A stretch of 64,000 nt of DNA, from the NCBI RefSeq assembly GCF_905220565.1, contig NC_059408.1:7812508-7876507 (forward strand), in the 5' to 3' direction. The translations under genes were made by a program, and so were the position numbers. Below, piece by piece: positions 1 through 11,539 of this stretch. Within the stretch, counting starts at the first letter, position 1; the number at the start of each line of letters is the position of its first letter. This DNA is from Melitaea cinxia (Eukaryota; Arthropoda; Insecta; Lepidoptera; Nymphalidae). The notes under the pieces were generated by a model, which was not told the origin of the DNA, searched no databases, and worked only from the letters and a program-made list of their open reading frames with translations.

Positions 1-1290
1 GCTCGGCAGTGACAAGTCCCCTCCGAGGACTGTCGTCAGATCGCGACGTAGCGCCGCCCATCTCGGGCACACCTCGAGGGTGTGCTGGGCAGAGTCCAAC
101 GCCGCGCCACAATCGTGACATCCAGTCGTCGGCTCCCTTTGGGCCATCCGACACAAGTATTCACCAAAGCAGCCGTGCCCGGTGAGGACCTGCGTCAGAC
201 GGAAGGTGAGGGGTTTGCGCTTACGGTGAATCCACCGCTCAAGGACCAGGCGCAAGGCAGCCGTTACGCGTGTGCCATACGGCTGCTCCGCCAGGTCCTA
301 CCCCCACCTCCGCATTAGTGCTTCTTGCCCCATCCGGCGCACCCGTAGGATCCCGTTCCAACGTGGGGTTCTCACCGAGAGCCCTCCTACCCGAGACGTA
401 TGAGTAGGTCTCGGCAAGGACCTCCGCCACGAGTTCCCACGGGGGATCGCCGGCTAGAGCAGTAGCTGCAGCCCACGATACCGTACGGTACCCCCGGAAA
501 ACCCTCACCGCGATGATCCTCTGCGCAGACCGCAGCGTGGCCTTATTCCTCGCAGTGAGGCGATCCGCCCAAACCGGGGCACCGTACGTCGCCATACTCC
601 GGCAGACTCCGGAATATAGCTGCCTGCAGGTGGCGCTGGGTCCTCCGAGGTTCGGGAGGAGTCTGCCCAATGCACTCGCCACCTTCACGAAGTGTGGGCC
701 GAAGGTCCACCCTCCGTCAAGGATGAGCCCCAGATATTTGATTTGGGAGCTCATCCTGACCCTCCCCTCTCCGATCTGCAGGGTAGCCCCGGTGGGGGTC
801 CCTTACGTCCGGTCCCACGGAAGAGGAGGGCTTCGGTCTTGTAAATTCTGAAACGAAGCCCCAAACTCTTTATGCGGCTGATCACCCTATCCCGGGGAGG
901 AGACAGCCTCGCAGGACCCAGTCGTAACCAATGTCCCACAAGATCGGGTCCAGCAGCGATCCTTGCAGGACACCACAGCCGACTCGCCGCCACTCCATGA
1001 ACCCTGACCGATTCTCGAGGCCTACTTTCCGATCGGAGAGGTACGCCTCCAGCAGCCTCCCTAGATACGGGGGTACTCCGAAGAATTTCAGTGCCTCCCG
1101 AATCACTGCATGCGGGAGGCTGTCGAAGGCGTTCGCGATGTCCAACGACACCGCGAACACCACCTCCCTCTTGTGTTCCGCTTCACCCGTCACCGCCCGT
1201 AGGCGTTTAAGGGCGTCGATGGTCGACCGGCGCGCTCGAAACCCGAATTAGGATTCCGAGAGTCCCGGTCCCGAGCCCTCCTCCTCGGTG
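1..1290 (-). pseudogene. R1-clade non-LTR retrotransposon, reverse transcriptase fragment
   Basis: Read on the minus strand, this GC-rich block encodes broken pieces of a non-LTR reverse transcriptase. The 5' part (about 1255-880) shows a palm motif SLDIANAFDSLP and a degenerate GVLQGSLLDPILW, the counterpart of the usual GVPQGSxLGPxLW, followed by GYDWVLRG, which is typical of R1/TRAS-like elements. Downstream (about 754-240) another frame gives IKYLGLILDGGWTF and the thumb region with YGAPVWADRL. The pieces lie in different frames and are interrupted, so the copy is dead. It is 5'-truncated near 1290 and continues past the left edge of the window. Clade assignment rests on motif resemblance from memory. 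Confidence 0.8.
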
Positions 1291-2010
1291 TTGAACGAGA
1301 ATTCTAAGAAAGTTACTCAACCTTCTCAGATATCCTATATAGAGAGGTAATTATTATTCATTGTCTCCATAATAAAGTTAACAGATCCCCAGAGGCACTA
1401 AAAGCTAAGTGAATCAAAACGTAAGTCTTTCGGAACCCCTCCAGATGTCTAAAGAAAGCTTATTAAAGAAACAAACTTCGAACATATATAAACTTACAAC
1501 ATATGCACCATAAAACAATAAAAGTTATGGTGTTAACTGTTATTGTTTTTATATACCTCGCGTTAATTTGAACCTTACTGATCAATACTATGCTAAACTC
1601 ATAAATGCGCGCCTAGTGAAAAACTAAAGCTCATAGATAACAACGGCTGGTAGATTTGAAATCACTGTAAAATCTACAATAAAAGTTTAAAAAAGTTTTA
1701 GAAAATTTTAAAAATGAAATTAAGAAAGTATCTGTTAATAAAACCTTGCAGTTCACACAACTTTTTATGCATAGCAGATATTTACTGCACATTTCTTCAT
1801 CCAAAGTACCTACTCGAATATCGTTAGAAAAGGTATATCGTCGTAATTGCAGTGAGTAATTGCATTTAAGTGGAAATCGCTCCGACCTTTCTCAATCACT
1901 CTTTGATGTTGCATCAATTAAAGTTGCCCACGCAATACATGATAAATTTACAATATTTTTAACATATGCACAGATATGTATAATAGGGATAAAAATCCAC
2001 ATACTTTACA
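1291..2010. other. AT-rich sequence without recognised gene
   Basis: No sustained reading frame, RNA gene or repeat family was recognised here. It separates the R1-clade fragment from the first tRNA-like tandem locus. Confidence 0.5.
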
Positions 2011-2036
2011 TTTTTGAATATCATATCAAAAATTGA

Positions 2037-2109
2037 CCGTTCCAGCGGGATTCGAACCCGCGTCTCCGACTGACCGTGTCGGCGCTCTAGCCAATTAAGC
2101 TATGGAACG
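2037..2109 (-). tRNA. tRNA-Thr(GGT)-like sequence, probably a pseudogene or repeat-borne
   Basis: On the minus strand 73 nt fold as a cloverleaf: a perfect 7-bp acceptor stem (CGTTCCA with TGGAACG), D stem GCTT/GAGC, anticodon stem CCGAC/GTCGG, and T stem GCGGG/CCCGC with loop TTCGAAT. The anticodon loop ACGGTCA puts GGT at positions 34-36 (Thr), but position 33 is C instead of the near-universal U. The body resembles animal tRNA-Thr. Residence in a dispersed tandem unit and C33 argue against a working tRNA gene. Confidence 0.6.
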
Positions 2110-2347
2110 ATGTACCCGCTAGAGTGAAATTTTTGATATGATGATTTTTATTTTCGGTTTAAGCGAACCGTGGCGCCGTCTATAGTGAGTTCTTTACAGA
2201 GACCCGTAACTATTCAAAGTTTCATATTACAATGAAAATCTTTGACAGGAGACGACACCATGCTATTTTTAATATGTACGATTTTATTTTTGTGTTACCC
2301 TCACATTAGGAATTCTAAACATTTTTGAATATCATATCAAAAATTGG

Positions 2348-2420
2348 CCGCTCCAGCGGGATTCGAACCCGCGTCTCCGACTGACCGTGTCGGCGCTCTA
2401 GCCAATTAAGCTATGGAACG
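2348..2420 (-). tRNA. tRNA-Thr(GGT)-like sequence, second copy of locus 1
   Basis: Same cloverleaf as the copy 311 bp upstream, with the acceptor stem changed to CGTTCCA/TGGAGCG, so one pair becomes a T-G wobble. It has the same ACGGTCA anticodon loop with C33. Read as repeat-borne. Confidence 0.6.
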
Positions 2421-2447
2421 ATGTACCCGCTACAGTGTTGTGTTTCT

Positions 2448-2612
2448 GTGGTAAGTAAGGTAACCAGAGCACCTGGGCGGGGATTGATGGTAGATTCGAC
2501 AATTAGTTTGCGATACTTCTGATGTTGCAGGCGTCTGGCAGGCTACGGTAATCTTTTACCACCAGGTGAGCCGTACGCTTTTTGCTGGTCTGGTTGTATA
2601 AAAAAAAAATTA
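2448..2612 (+). repeat. 3' tail of a retroposon (family T), ending in poly(A)
   Basis: The stretch shares GGTGAGCCGTACGCTT and the preceding GCAGGCGTCT...CTACGGTAATC with copies at 21.4, 48.6 and 56.0 kb. It ends in an A run at about 2602-2610. This looks like the 3' untranslated end of a non-LTR element or a SINE derived from one. The parent element is not identified. Confidence 0.6.
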
Positions 2613-4654
2613 CTTGACTGAACTAGGCTAAGGTTTCTTCTAGTCAGAAGTTATGCACAATTACAAAAAATGTGCATAACTTCTTAACTTTTTGAAATTG
2701 CTAAGTTAATTTTTACAGTACAGCCTCGCTCACAGCATGCTATAGTGAAATATATTTTACTATATAATTTAAGATTTTTCGATGAGACGTAAATATATCG
2801 CAGTAGTTGATTTTCATTCTCAAAAATGAAAATATCGAAAACAGAATATTACGACTATCTTATATAATCAATATTAAAGGACACAGTAAAAGGATTATCA
2901 AGTGTCGTTTCTGTTACAATCACGTTTTACAAAGTATTTTACGACTCCTTGTTGTAATATGATACTGACATAAAAGAAAATTTACGGTTGTTTTTGGTCA
3001 TTGAAATGTTTGTAGATAGCTTACATTTTTTATTATCATTGTATTGTTTTACTATTTGAGTTCTAATAGCTACATAATTACAAGGTTATATATTTCTTAG
3101 AATATTTGTAACAAATATTAACTGATTAATTAATTAAAAAATATAATAAATTCATTATGAATAGATTTTTTTTCATGGTCTTTAATTTTTGTCAATATTT
3201 TATTACTTGTAAAATCACTTCCGCCATCGAACTTAATTTACTACAACTATTTTGCTATAGTAGATTGTCAGACACGTATTTTATAGGGTAAATACAAGTT
3301 TTCTCATAGTACGTAAGTTCCTTCAATGTGCCAATACAGTTGAGAGTGAAATAAAATTTTAAATTTTAAATTTGCACCAACAACTTCGATTAGAATTCGG
3401 TATTGCGACTATCGGTAAAAATAAACTTATTACCACTGGGACGTCTAGATAGTTGAAAATTTTAACGAGATACATCTATTTTCAACTAAAAAGATCTGTA
3501 TTTTTATTTGGAATACCAATTTTTTTAATTGCATTTAAAATTTGAAAAGTTAAATGTATATTTTGTTTTTGATGCTAAAAAAATTGTAGCAAGAGTATCA
3601 ATATATACATTTACTAGCAGTTATCGGCTACGCCCGCTTAGTAAAATTATTAAATTGACCACATTTATGATTCGATTTTTGTACTCTAGACATACCAGTC
3701 CGCTCACAGAGCTCGCTTTCAATCAGCTTTCATAGAAAAATCATGCAACCTAAGGAAAAACAATTTTTCCTTAGGTTTACTCCATCTATTATTATTTTTA
3801 ATCAAACCAACATAAATGAGTATTTATTGCAAGATCAGGCTAAAGAATAAAGGTTCATGCAAAAACAGGACGCACTGTCAAACCAAATACATATCAATAA
3901 AAATACTAAAATACATACGTAGGTATTTGTGATTAAACGCATCTTGGTTATTAACTTCTTCTAAACTATACTTTAAGCTTGTAGCACAATACATGAAGGA
4001 CTTTTATACAAACTTGCGAGAGGTCCCTAAGACTAGCTTAATATGTTTCTATCGCAAAATCCGTTCTTAACGGACGTCTCTTAACTATAAACTAAACACC
4101 ATTGCCGAATTTTATCCTTATAGCTTAAGCGGTCTTTGAAATTACATAATGAGTGAATAATATAAAGATTTTATTATACAGATGTATCTTCAAAAAATAA
4201 GATTAGTTTATGTCTAGTATGTTCATTTCATCGGAACTTGTTATATCATGATTTGTAAATTATAATGGGAACAGGATTGCCTAGTGTGGGACCGCCGTAT
4301 ATTATTACCAAATACTGTAAAATTATTGATTCCAATCGATATAATTAATCTTTTCTATGTATTATATACATATGTACACAGTATATCCTGGAAATAAAGA
4401 ATCTAATTGTATCAACTTATATCTAAGTGTAAAAATGCCTGGACGAGACGGTTATTTGCGTAATTTGTCCTTGACCCATTTACCCGTTTCTCTTTCAAAC
4501 GTACCTCGCAGGAGACCTGATGGGGACTCATACGAAACAAGCCTCGTCTAATTACTGAATTAGAACTGAGTTTAAGTATAGATTGATCTTTATGGTGTTA
4601 ATTGGTATTATGTACAAATTGACAACAATTTACTACTATTATAAAAAATACTAT
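2613..4654. other. AT-rich intergenic sequence, nothing recognised
   Basis: About 2 kb of AT-rich sequence. The only short frames are low-complexity. No exon with credible splice sites and no repeat family from elsewhere in the window was recognised. Confidence 0.5.
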
Positions 4655-4870
4655 CGACAATTATAATGCTTTCTGTTCCGCGGGTTGCAGGTTCAATTCC
4701 CGCCTGAGTTTAGGTGTAATATTTATTTATACGTATTTATATATGTATTATTTTATGTATATTTATCAAAAAAGATATATAGATATAACAGTCGTTTGCT
4801 ACCTTTAACACAAGCATTGACTTGCTTACAATAGGAACAGACGACCGTGTGTTTATGTTATAGATAAAAA
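4655..4870 (+). repeat. SINE family B, 5'-truncated copy
   Basis: It begins inside a tRNA-like head (the B-box-like GGTTCAATTCCC at about 4690) and continues into the AT-rich body. It ends with a 3' motif GGAACAGACGACCGTGTGT shared with the fuller copy at 20.8 kb. The A-box half of the head is degenerate or missing. Confidence 0.7.
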
Positions 4871-5216
4871 CAAAAAATTCAAAGCGGCAAAAACATGGCT
4901 GAAAGCTAGTATCCCACTAGATAATGATTCTCAAATAAATCACATTAATTATCTATACGAATAAGAAATTTATCTTAAGTATTGTAGCTCTGAAGCACTT
5001 TATCAACTAGAGCGAGACCTCACACAATTTTTATTGAATAGTACACGCTGCGAATGATGAATCATACAATTTGTCCCAATACATACATACAATCATTTTA
5101 ATTTGTTGTCACAAGCGTTAAAACTTATTTTTATTTTACTTTGTTTATAACAATAAAGATTTGTCACTTTTTTGTGTTCGTAATAAAAAGACAACATAAA
5201 ATTGACTTATTTGCGA

Positions 5217-6021
5217 AAAAAATAAGGTGGCACTAAGTTGAGGGGGAACCGCCTCTTCCACAAGTGGTCGTACGATGGAGAAGAGCAGCTCGCGACGATC
5301 TCTTCCGGAAATGACCGGTGAGCCTGGAGGACCTGGAGGTGAGCCGGGAACTGGTGGCGGCAATTCGGCCTGTACTACGTGGCTGGGTGGATAGACGATA
5401 CGGTGCGGTGTCGTTCCACTTAGCGCAGATGCTGACCGGGCACGGCTGTTTCGGTTTGTTTTCGGTTTCGCTCTGTGTGGCTGTTGCGGAGCATACGCGC
5501 GTTACCTACCCAGCGTGAAGTGCGGAGCGCAGTGCCTTATCGGCAATCATCGGGGCGGATCTCTCACTGTCGGCCTTGATTATGGCCATGGTTGGCAGTG
5601 AGGAAAGCTGGGACGCAGTCTCCACCTTCTGCAGCGCCGTAATGCCGCGGAAGGAAGCGGCTGAGCGGGAGCGGGAACAGGACCCAAACTCACACCCAAG
5701 TCGTCGCGGAAGGCGCGGTCGGCGACGCAGGACTTACCTAGCCAACCTGCCGCCCTAACGGCGTACCAGCGGGTGATATACCGGGGGATTTATCGTCCGC
5801 ATTTCACAGTCTCGAGGAGGGAGGTAACCTTAGTGTTTAAGGGAGCCTCTCGGAGGTCGCTCAGTGACGGGCCCTAATTGGGGAACATCCCACCCCAGGC
5901 GAGCGAAGCAACACCCCAGAGGTTTTAGTCCGTGCGAATCGGATATTCCAGCTCCCGCGGGCTGGAAGCATCCGTTAGGGATTTTTCTCTGGGTCAACAA
6001 AATAAAGGTGGTACTAAGTTC
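5217..6021 (+). pseudogene. R1-clade non-LTR retrotransposon, 3' end of ORF2 plus 3' UTR
   Basis: This is a GC-rich island in AT-rich DNA. About 5420-5450 reads FHLAQMLTGHGCFG, matching the TQxLTGHGCFG motif near the ORF2 C-terminus of lepidopteran R1-type elements. About 5576-5758 gives a terminal segment (SEESWDAVSTFC, then PRKEAAERERE and an arginine-rich RRGRRGRRRR) ending at a TAA stop, as in that clade. The pieces need frame changes, so it is a dead 5'-truncated copy. GGTGGCACTAAGTT at about 5226 and GGTGGTACTAAGTT at about 6006 are similar enough to be an aged target-site duplication. Confidence 0.75.
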
Positions 6022-7089
6022 ACCAAGCCCGTTGGTTTTTAATAAAAATAATTATGTACATAATATTTAGTCTTAAAAGACATTATCATTTAAAAATTCA
6101 ACAAATTAAGGACTATTATTTTATTCAATTTGTTCTTATCTAGCAAAAGTAATTACATTAAATATTTATGAATAATTCTTAACGAACTCCTCACGAACTT
6201 CTAAAGTAGATGAAAATTGATAGAAAAGAACGACTGTCGCCTTTAGGGAAATTAAATCACCTGAGACTGAAAAAATAATTCCTTCACACGTTTAATATTA
6301 ATGTATTTATTTACTTTAAATTGAACTTACTTTGAAACAAAATAACCTATAATTGACAGAAACTAAAAGCTCAAAAATTCTACATATTTAGAAAACATTA
6401 AATTGACTTTTAACTCAGTTCCACTTATCTTGGGATTTTGTATTTTACATTTTATTTTATTTTTATTTTAATAAGAGTTTGATAGTAGTTTCTCTCCGAT
6501 GAAGACAAAATCGATGAGGTTGAAGACAGAGGACGTTTGTTAAGAAATTATATGATTAGTATATCGTATGTCGCAGCGGGTAGTACACATGAATCAGTAG
6601 GTATTGGAAGGTAGGGAGATTTCTGGTAAAAAATCCTTGTTGGTACCACTAAAATCTCAAAAGATATATTTTACTTCAATTACATTTCAAATTTACTGAA
6701 TCTCACTAACATTGTCATAAGGAAAACAGGCATGAATAAGCATAATTTTTGTGATACGAATACCTATTTAATAATTTCTAATGAGGCCGTTTGTCAAACT
6801 GAGCTAGAAAGAAATATTCAGAACCAAAGCTTCTTCAAGGCGATAAAATATTTAGAGATGGTTACAATGAATAAAAACTAACAGACAACTTTCGGTAGGC
6901 AATATATTCTCAATCAAATAATTCACAACAATTAAGCGATCTTTTTCTGTCTTAGCTACGAGCTAGCGATAGAGAAGTATTGATGGTACTAACATTAATG
7001 ACTACATTGTTAGTGTTATAATATGTAGTACATTAGGAGTTTATTTCAATTCTAGACTTCGCTTAATTATCATTATTTATCATAATTGT
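6022..7089. other. AT-rich sequence, nothing recognised
   Basis: No reading frame, RNA gene or repeat family could be supported. Confidence 0.5.
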
Positions 7090-7175
7090 TTAAAGCGCGA
7101 GTGAACAGGCTTCTGGGTGAGCTCGCTCCATCTTCGACCTCGTCTCTACTCTAGAGCTGGACTGGGGTCAAGAGT
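7090..7175 (+). repeat. short retroposon 3' UTR-like fragment
   Basis: GCGCGAGTGAACAGGCTTC, followed by GAGCTCGCTCCATCTTCGAC, resembles the 3' tails of lepidopteran non-LTR elements recalled from other genomes (GTGAATAGGC...CATGCTCCATC). Short and degenerate. Confidence 0.4.
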
Positions 7176-7510
7176 AAGCCCATAATATAATATAATTATA
7201 ATATTATCTTAATATGTAAAAATGATTGAAATTTGACTTGCTAGGTGAAGTAAAATAACTAATGCAAATCTGATATTGTCTTCTTTTTTCTATGATACTA
7301 CTTTTACCTAAAATGATTGTTAATAGTTATGGTTATTATAAAAAATATAATATTTAAATTTAATACACGTAACAATAAATTTACGAGCACTAAAACGTTT
7401 AAACGTAGTTTTAAAACATACTTTTACTAAATGAATTAATCAGGAACTAGCTGTCGCGAAATTACTTAAAGCATTTACAACTCGTATTTGAATAAAATTT
7501 TATTATTTTA

Positions 7511-7754
7511 CTAGTTGACCCCGCAAACGTTGTTTTGCCATATATATATATATATTATTAGCCCCCTAATCTCCCTTCCCCCCCCCCCCCTATAACTAAG
7601 GGCTATGAAAAACAGATGTTGGCCGATTCTGAGACCTACTGTTTATTACGGCGAGGAGCAACACCTACCCAATATGCACATGAAATTTCATAAAAATCGG
7701 TCTAGCCGTTTCGGAGGAGTATGTTAATTAACATTGTGACACGAGAATTTTATA
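7511..7754 (-). mobile_element. non-autonomous Helitron fragment
   Basis: On the minus strand it ends ...GGTCAACTAG followed by T, the CTAG|T terminus of Helitrons. The body (CGTTTCGGAGGAGTATGTTAA, then CACGAGAATTTTATAT) matches the Helitron at 22.5 kb. The 5' TC terminus is missing, so the copy is truncated near 7754. It contains a (TA)n and a C11 run. Confidence 0.6.
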
Positions 7755-8736
7755 TGGGGCATTCCACGCGAAGCGGACAACTAAAAAATTTCGATGTTTC
7801 CGATTTTAGTAATTTTCGAATATGTTATACCTAAATATGCGCTCAATACATATGTGTAATATTATTATAGTATATTGTTTAATTATCGAGTTATTTGTCA
7901 TTAAAGTGTCGAGTAACCACCAGGAACGCCCTACTGTAAGTGCCAATATTAGCTATTTTAAAGTTATTTTAAAATAAACAAGATAGAAAAGTGTTTACGT
8001 GATGAAATTACCTTTGTAATGATGTTTTTTAAAATTAAATACACAATCTTATATATATATATATCAGATTGTGTATTTAATTTTTTTTACAAAAGCTCAT
8101 TTTAAACGTAGGTTGGGTCTTTGCTTATGAAGGTTTGTCACTTTTTATCTTTTTTTGATTGAATTGTACATCAAATAATTTATCCTATTCAATCGTTCGG
8201 TTTACTGGATTACAATAATGCTAAAAAATGATTTCTTAAAGAAATTCAACAATCTAGTAAAAAATATTCTTTTAACTTTTAAGTTGATATTTTTTTTAAA
8301 TACTTTTATTTTAAAATAAAGTGGACAAATGTTACATATGGTCGTATATTGTATAGATACCATACATTTGCATCTCTCGTAATTCAAATAAAAAACTTCG
8401 TAATGATAAAATCAAGATTATTAGTTTTACTGTATAAATACTTCTTACGAATACGGAGAAAGATTATACACACCCACTAGATAATTACACGCTCAATTGG
8501 CGACAAAGATAACTGCTTTGTGCATATTAGGTATTACTTTATTATAATACTTTTTTATTTGTTTATAACATACCCCCGAGAAAATAAATATAGAAGATTT
8601 ATTATTAGGGTAAATATTTTAAAGATTTGAGACTTACTTATTACGGTGAACATTTTAATATTGTACGAAAATAGTATGTAATTTTACTTTTATTTTCATA
8701 CGTTTTTATGATAATACTCGCACTTAATTCGGTTGT
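7755..8736. other. AT-rich sequence with one strong hairpin
   Basis: No gene seen. The only structure noted is the palindrome at 8031-8084, listed separately. Confidence 0.5.
8031..8084. repeat. perfect inverted repeat (hairpin)
   Basis: AAATTAAATACACAATCT at 8032-8049 is the exact reverse complement of 8066-8083, separated by a 16-nt TA-rich loop. This could be the remnant of a small foldback element or a cruciform-prone site. Confidence 0.8.
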
Positions 8737-8890
8737 TATCATAAATACCTGATAGCGATTGTTTCTCATAGTGTGGAACGTATCCGCCAACTCGTTGCAA
8801 CAGCAGCGTTGTGGATCAAGCTCCAATCCTTCACTTACATAGAGAAAGAGGCCTATGACCAGCAGAGGAATGTTAAAGGCTGGATCGTGA
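8737..8890 (+). repeat. SINE family A, 3'-end fragment (old copy)
   Basis: It matches the tail of the SINE A copy at 12.2 kb (GTTGTTATCAT...CTGATAGCGAT, CATATCCGCCAAC-like, GAGGCCTATGnCCAGCAG) with many substitutions. The tRNA-like head is absent. Confidence 0.7.
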
Positions 8891-8924
8891 TTGATCGTGA
8901 ACTTCGTAATTACGTTGGCTTTCA

Positions 8925-9253
8925 AACAAAATAATTGTTTGCTGGCAAATGAAAAAACACAGACTTCAATTATATGGTCAAGTAAATACGCATTATCAAA
9001 GATTACTCCAAAAGTTGTCATCAGATCTCGATGAAATTTAAATGTGACCACTAGATAAACATCGGCTTTCGATTAATTTAAAAATCATCAAAGTCAGAAC
9101 GCTCAGTAAAAAGTTATGCGGATTTTTGATGGTTTCCCTCGATTTCTCTGGGATCCCATCATCAGATCCTGGTTTCCTTATCACTTTTTCAACAAAAAAA
9201 GAATTATCAAAATCGGTTCATGAACGACAAAGTTATCCCCGAAAATACATAAA

Positions 9254-9327
<74 letters not shown>

Positions 9328-9640
9328 ACGGTCGAATTGAGTAACCTCCTACTTTTTTGAAGTCGTTTAAAAAAACGACTTCAAATGTATCGACAAGTAT
9401 TACGATGTAGTTAGTCGCTAAAACAGTCAATAAAATACGCATTATCAGGAGAAACTTAAGAAGTACTCTTCAGATATCGATCAAATTTGAATAAAATACA
9501 TGTCAAGAACTAGCTTTCGAAGAAAAAAATATCATCGAAATAGGTTCACGTAGTAAAAAGTTTTAAAGTAACATACAAAAAAAAATATTCAGTCGAATTG
9601 AAAATCTCTTCCCTCTTTTGAAGTTTATTTAAAATACATA
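8925..9640 (-). repeat. two adjacent copies of MITE family M (ACCGACTTC ends)
   Basis: Two divergent copies lie side by side (about 8925-9372 and 9373-9640). Internal blocks such as GTCAAGTAAATACGCATTATC and AAAATCGGTTCA recur in all family-M copies. The first copy contains the (TA)n run. Between them lie TTTTTTGAAGTCGTTT and AAACGACTTCAAA, meeting as an inverted pair of termini. Confidence 0.65.
9258..9326. repeat. (TA)n microsatellite
   Basis: About 68 bp of nearly pure TA dinucleotides inside a MITE copy. Short reading frames crossing it are artefacts. Confidence 0.95.
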
Positions 9641-9859
9641 TCATTTAGACAGTTAGCTAAGGTATATATCATTTTGTTTCCTTATAATCAAAGTTGGAAT
9701 ATCATACCAGTAATTGATAGCAAAAAAAGACAAACGCTACATCGAAGAAAGTAATGAAGGAAAATATTTTATTAATATTTCTTCGCTAGGATTACTTTAA
9801 TCCTTCTATTATTGACCACAAAATAAAATATAAGATGAAAGGCTATATTCACTAATAAT

Positions 9860-9890
9860 TAACGTACAATATTTGCAATATTGTACGTTA
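9860..9890. repeat. short perfect hairpin
   Basis: TAACGTACAATATT (9860-9873) and AATATTGTACGTTA (9877-9890) form a 14-bp stem with a 3-nt loop. No function is evident. Confidence 0.75.
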
Positions 9891-10169
9891 TCGCTAAAAG
9901 AATTAGCTCGGGGATGTTAATAATGAACGATACGTGTAACGTTATAGCTTTTCTTAACAAAGTTTATTAGTAATACTAAAATTCTATATGTTATAGTACC
10001 TTGATTTCATTGGTACAATGTTCTGTCTATTTGTCTTTCTTTGTTTATTTTTTGCTTTAGAAAACAGTAAATATATATTGATGTAATTTAATTTTATCAC
10101 TTTATAAACTGAAAAATAAGTTAAGAAGTAACGGATTTTTTATTGAGCTAATAAAAAAAATAGCCATTA

Positions 10170-10690
10170 CTGTGTTTACTTGCAAACAACAAAAAAAACG
10201 TACCTTAATTACAATACATGGACTAGTAATACAACGTAGGTAGATGATAATAAAGTCAAGTAAATACGCAATATTAGAGATAACTTAAAAAGAGAGTTCC
10301 GTATATTTCCCATAAAACTAATCAATCAATCGATAACTCAAAAATTCTCGTCAGATCTCGATTAAATTTAAATTCAACCACATAACAAGCAACTTTCGGT
10401 AAAAAAAAGAATGATCGTAATCGGTTCACCTACTCGTAGTAAAAAGTTATGAGATATAATACAACGACCGTCGATCAAAAAATAGTCAATTAAATACGCA
10501 TTATTAGAGATAACTCAAAAAGTACTTGTAATATCTCAATCAAATTTAAATGGGACCACATGACAAGCACCGCTCTTCGATTATAAAAAGAATTATCGAA
10601 ATGGGTCCACCCAGTCAAAAGTTCTGAGGTAAGGCGCATTCAAAAAAAATACAGTCGAATTATTAACCTTCTCCTTTTTTGAAGTCAAGA
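10170..10690 (-). repeat. MITE family M copy
   Basis: It contains the family blocks ATACAACGTAGGT, AGTCAAGTAAATACGC, AATCGGTTCACC and ACAGTCGAATT, and ends with CTCCTTTTTTGAAGTC. At least two diverged internal subunits of about 190 bp are present. Confidence 0.7.
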
Positions 10691-11539
10691 AGAAGAGAAA
10701 AGCTATGAGTAAGAAAGTTTACTATCGAATAAGATATAGTTAATATTATCTGAGCAAAAAAATAAAACATCCTTGTTGTTACCTTTAGTCAGCTTTCCTT
10801 CATGACATTGTAACAATAACATTAATAGAGATATCATTTTTTCACTCTTAATAAAAAAGATAAAAGAGATAGGGTCTTGATTTATGAAAATAATTTGATG
10901 AAAACGGTTTATTTTTTATTTTCAGTACAATTTAGAATCTTAATTATCATAGATTTTAATACCCTAAGTCATAACTAATAACTAATGAACAATAAAAGTC
11001 AAAAGCCAAATGTAAAAGCATATTGATATATGAAAACAAAGATGGATTAATTATTTTATATTCGTAGAATATATATAGGGTAAGGTTGCTCAAGTCGTAC
11101 TACCGCCTAAGTCGTACCTCGGTGATATCCCAGCTGTCGCGTATAAAAATTGTCATTTGATGAGGTAGATCTGAACTAAACAGCCAAGCAAGCACGTGAA
11201 AACAATCAGACGGCCGGCCGTGTTGCGGAACAAAAATAATCAAAAAGTAAGTTTTTTCAACAGTTTTCAATTAAATTTTCAGCTCATCCGTAAGTTTTTT
11301 ATAAAAGGAATGTAATTTTCAACTTATTTTTTTGTTTACTTCTATTTTTAATGATAATTTGGCAGTCGTTTAGGTACACATAAACTGTAGATTTTTTTTA
11401 GGTTATAACAATAATTTTGTTTTGAAACTTAGAATACCTCACTGCATAAGTCGTACCTGTGCAGAATTCTTTACTCGTACCGGTACGACTTAGGCATTCA
11501 GAAAATTGTGTGTTTAATTTACTTAATTTTTTTAACCTT

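Larger units (their letters stand above)
2011..2432. repeat. tRNA-Thr-like tandem unit, locus 1 (two partial units)
   Basis: The 5' end of the unit (TTTTTGAATATCATATC) occurs at 2011 and again at 2322, a period of 311 bp. Each unit carries a minus-strand tRNA-Thr-like sequence (2037-2109 and 2348-2420), then about 200 bp of AT-rich DNA containing CGGTTTAAGCGAACCGTGGC. The second unit stops just after its tRNA-like part, where unrelated repeat sequence begins. The same unit recurs at 15.5-16.2 kb. Confidence 0.85.

Noticed and set aside
2037..2109. A functional cytosolic tRNA-Thr gene
   Set aside because: C at position 33 in all four copies, location within a dispersed tandem unit, and GGT instead of the usual AGT anticodon for this codon box in animals.
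9126..9344. Open frame with a long Ile-Tyr repeat
   Set aside because: Produced by the (TA)n microsatellite inside a MITE copy; the same applies to the frame at 35008-35199.
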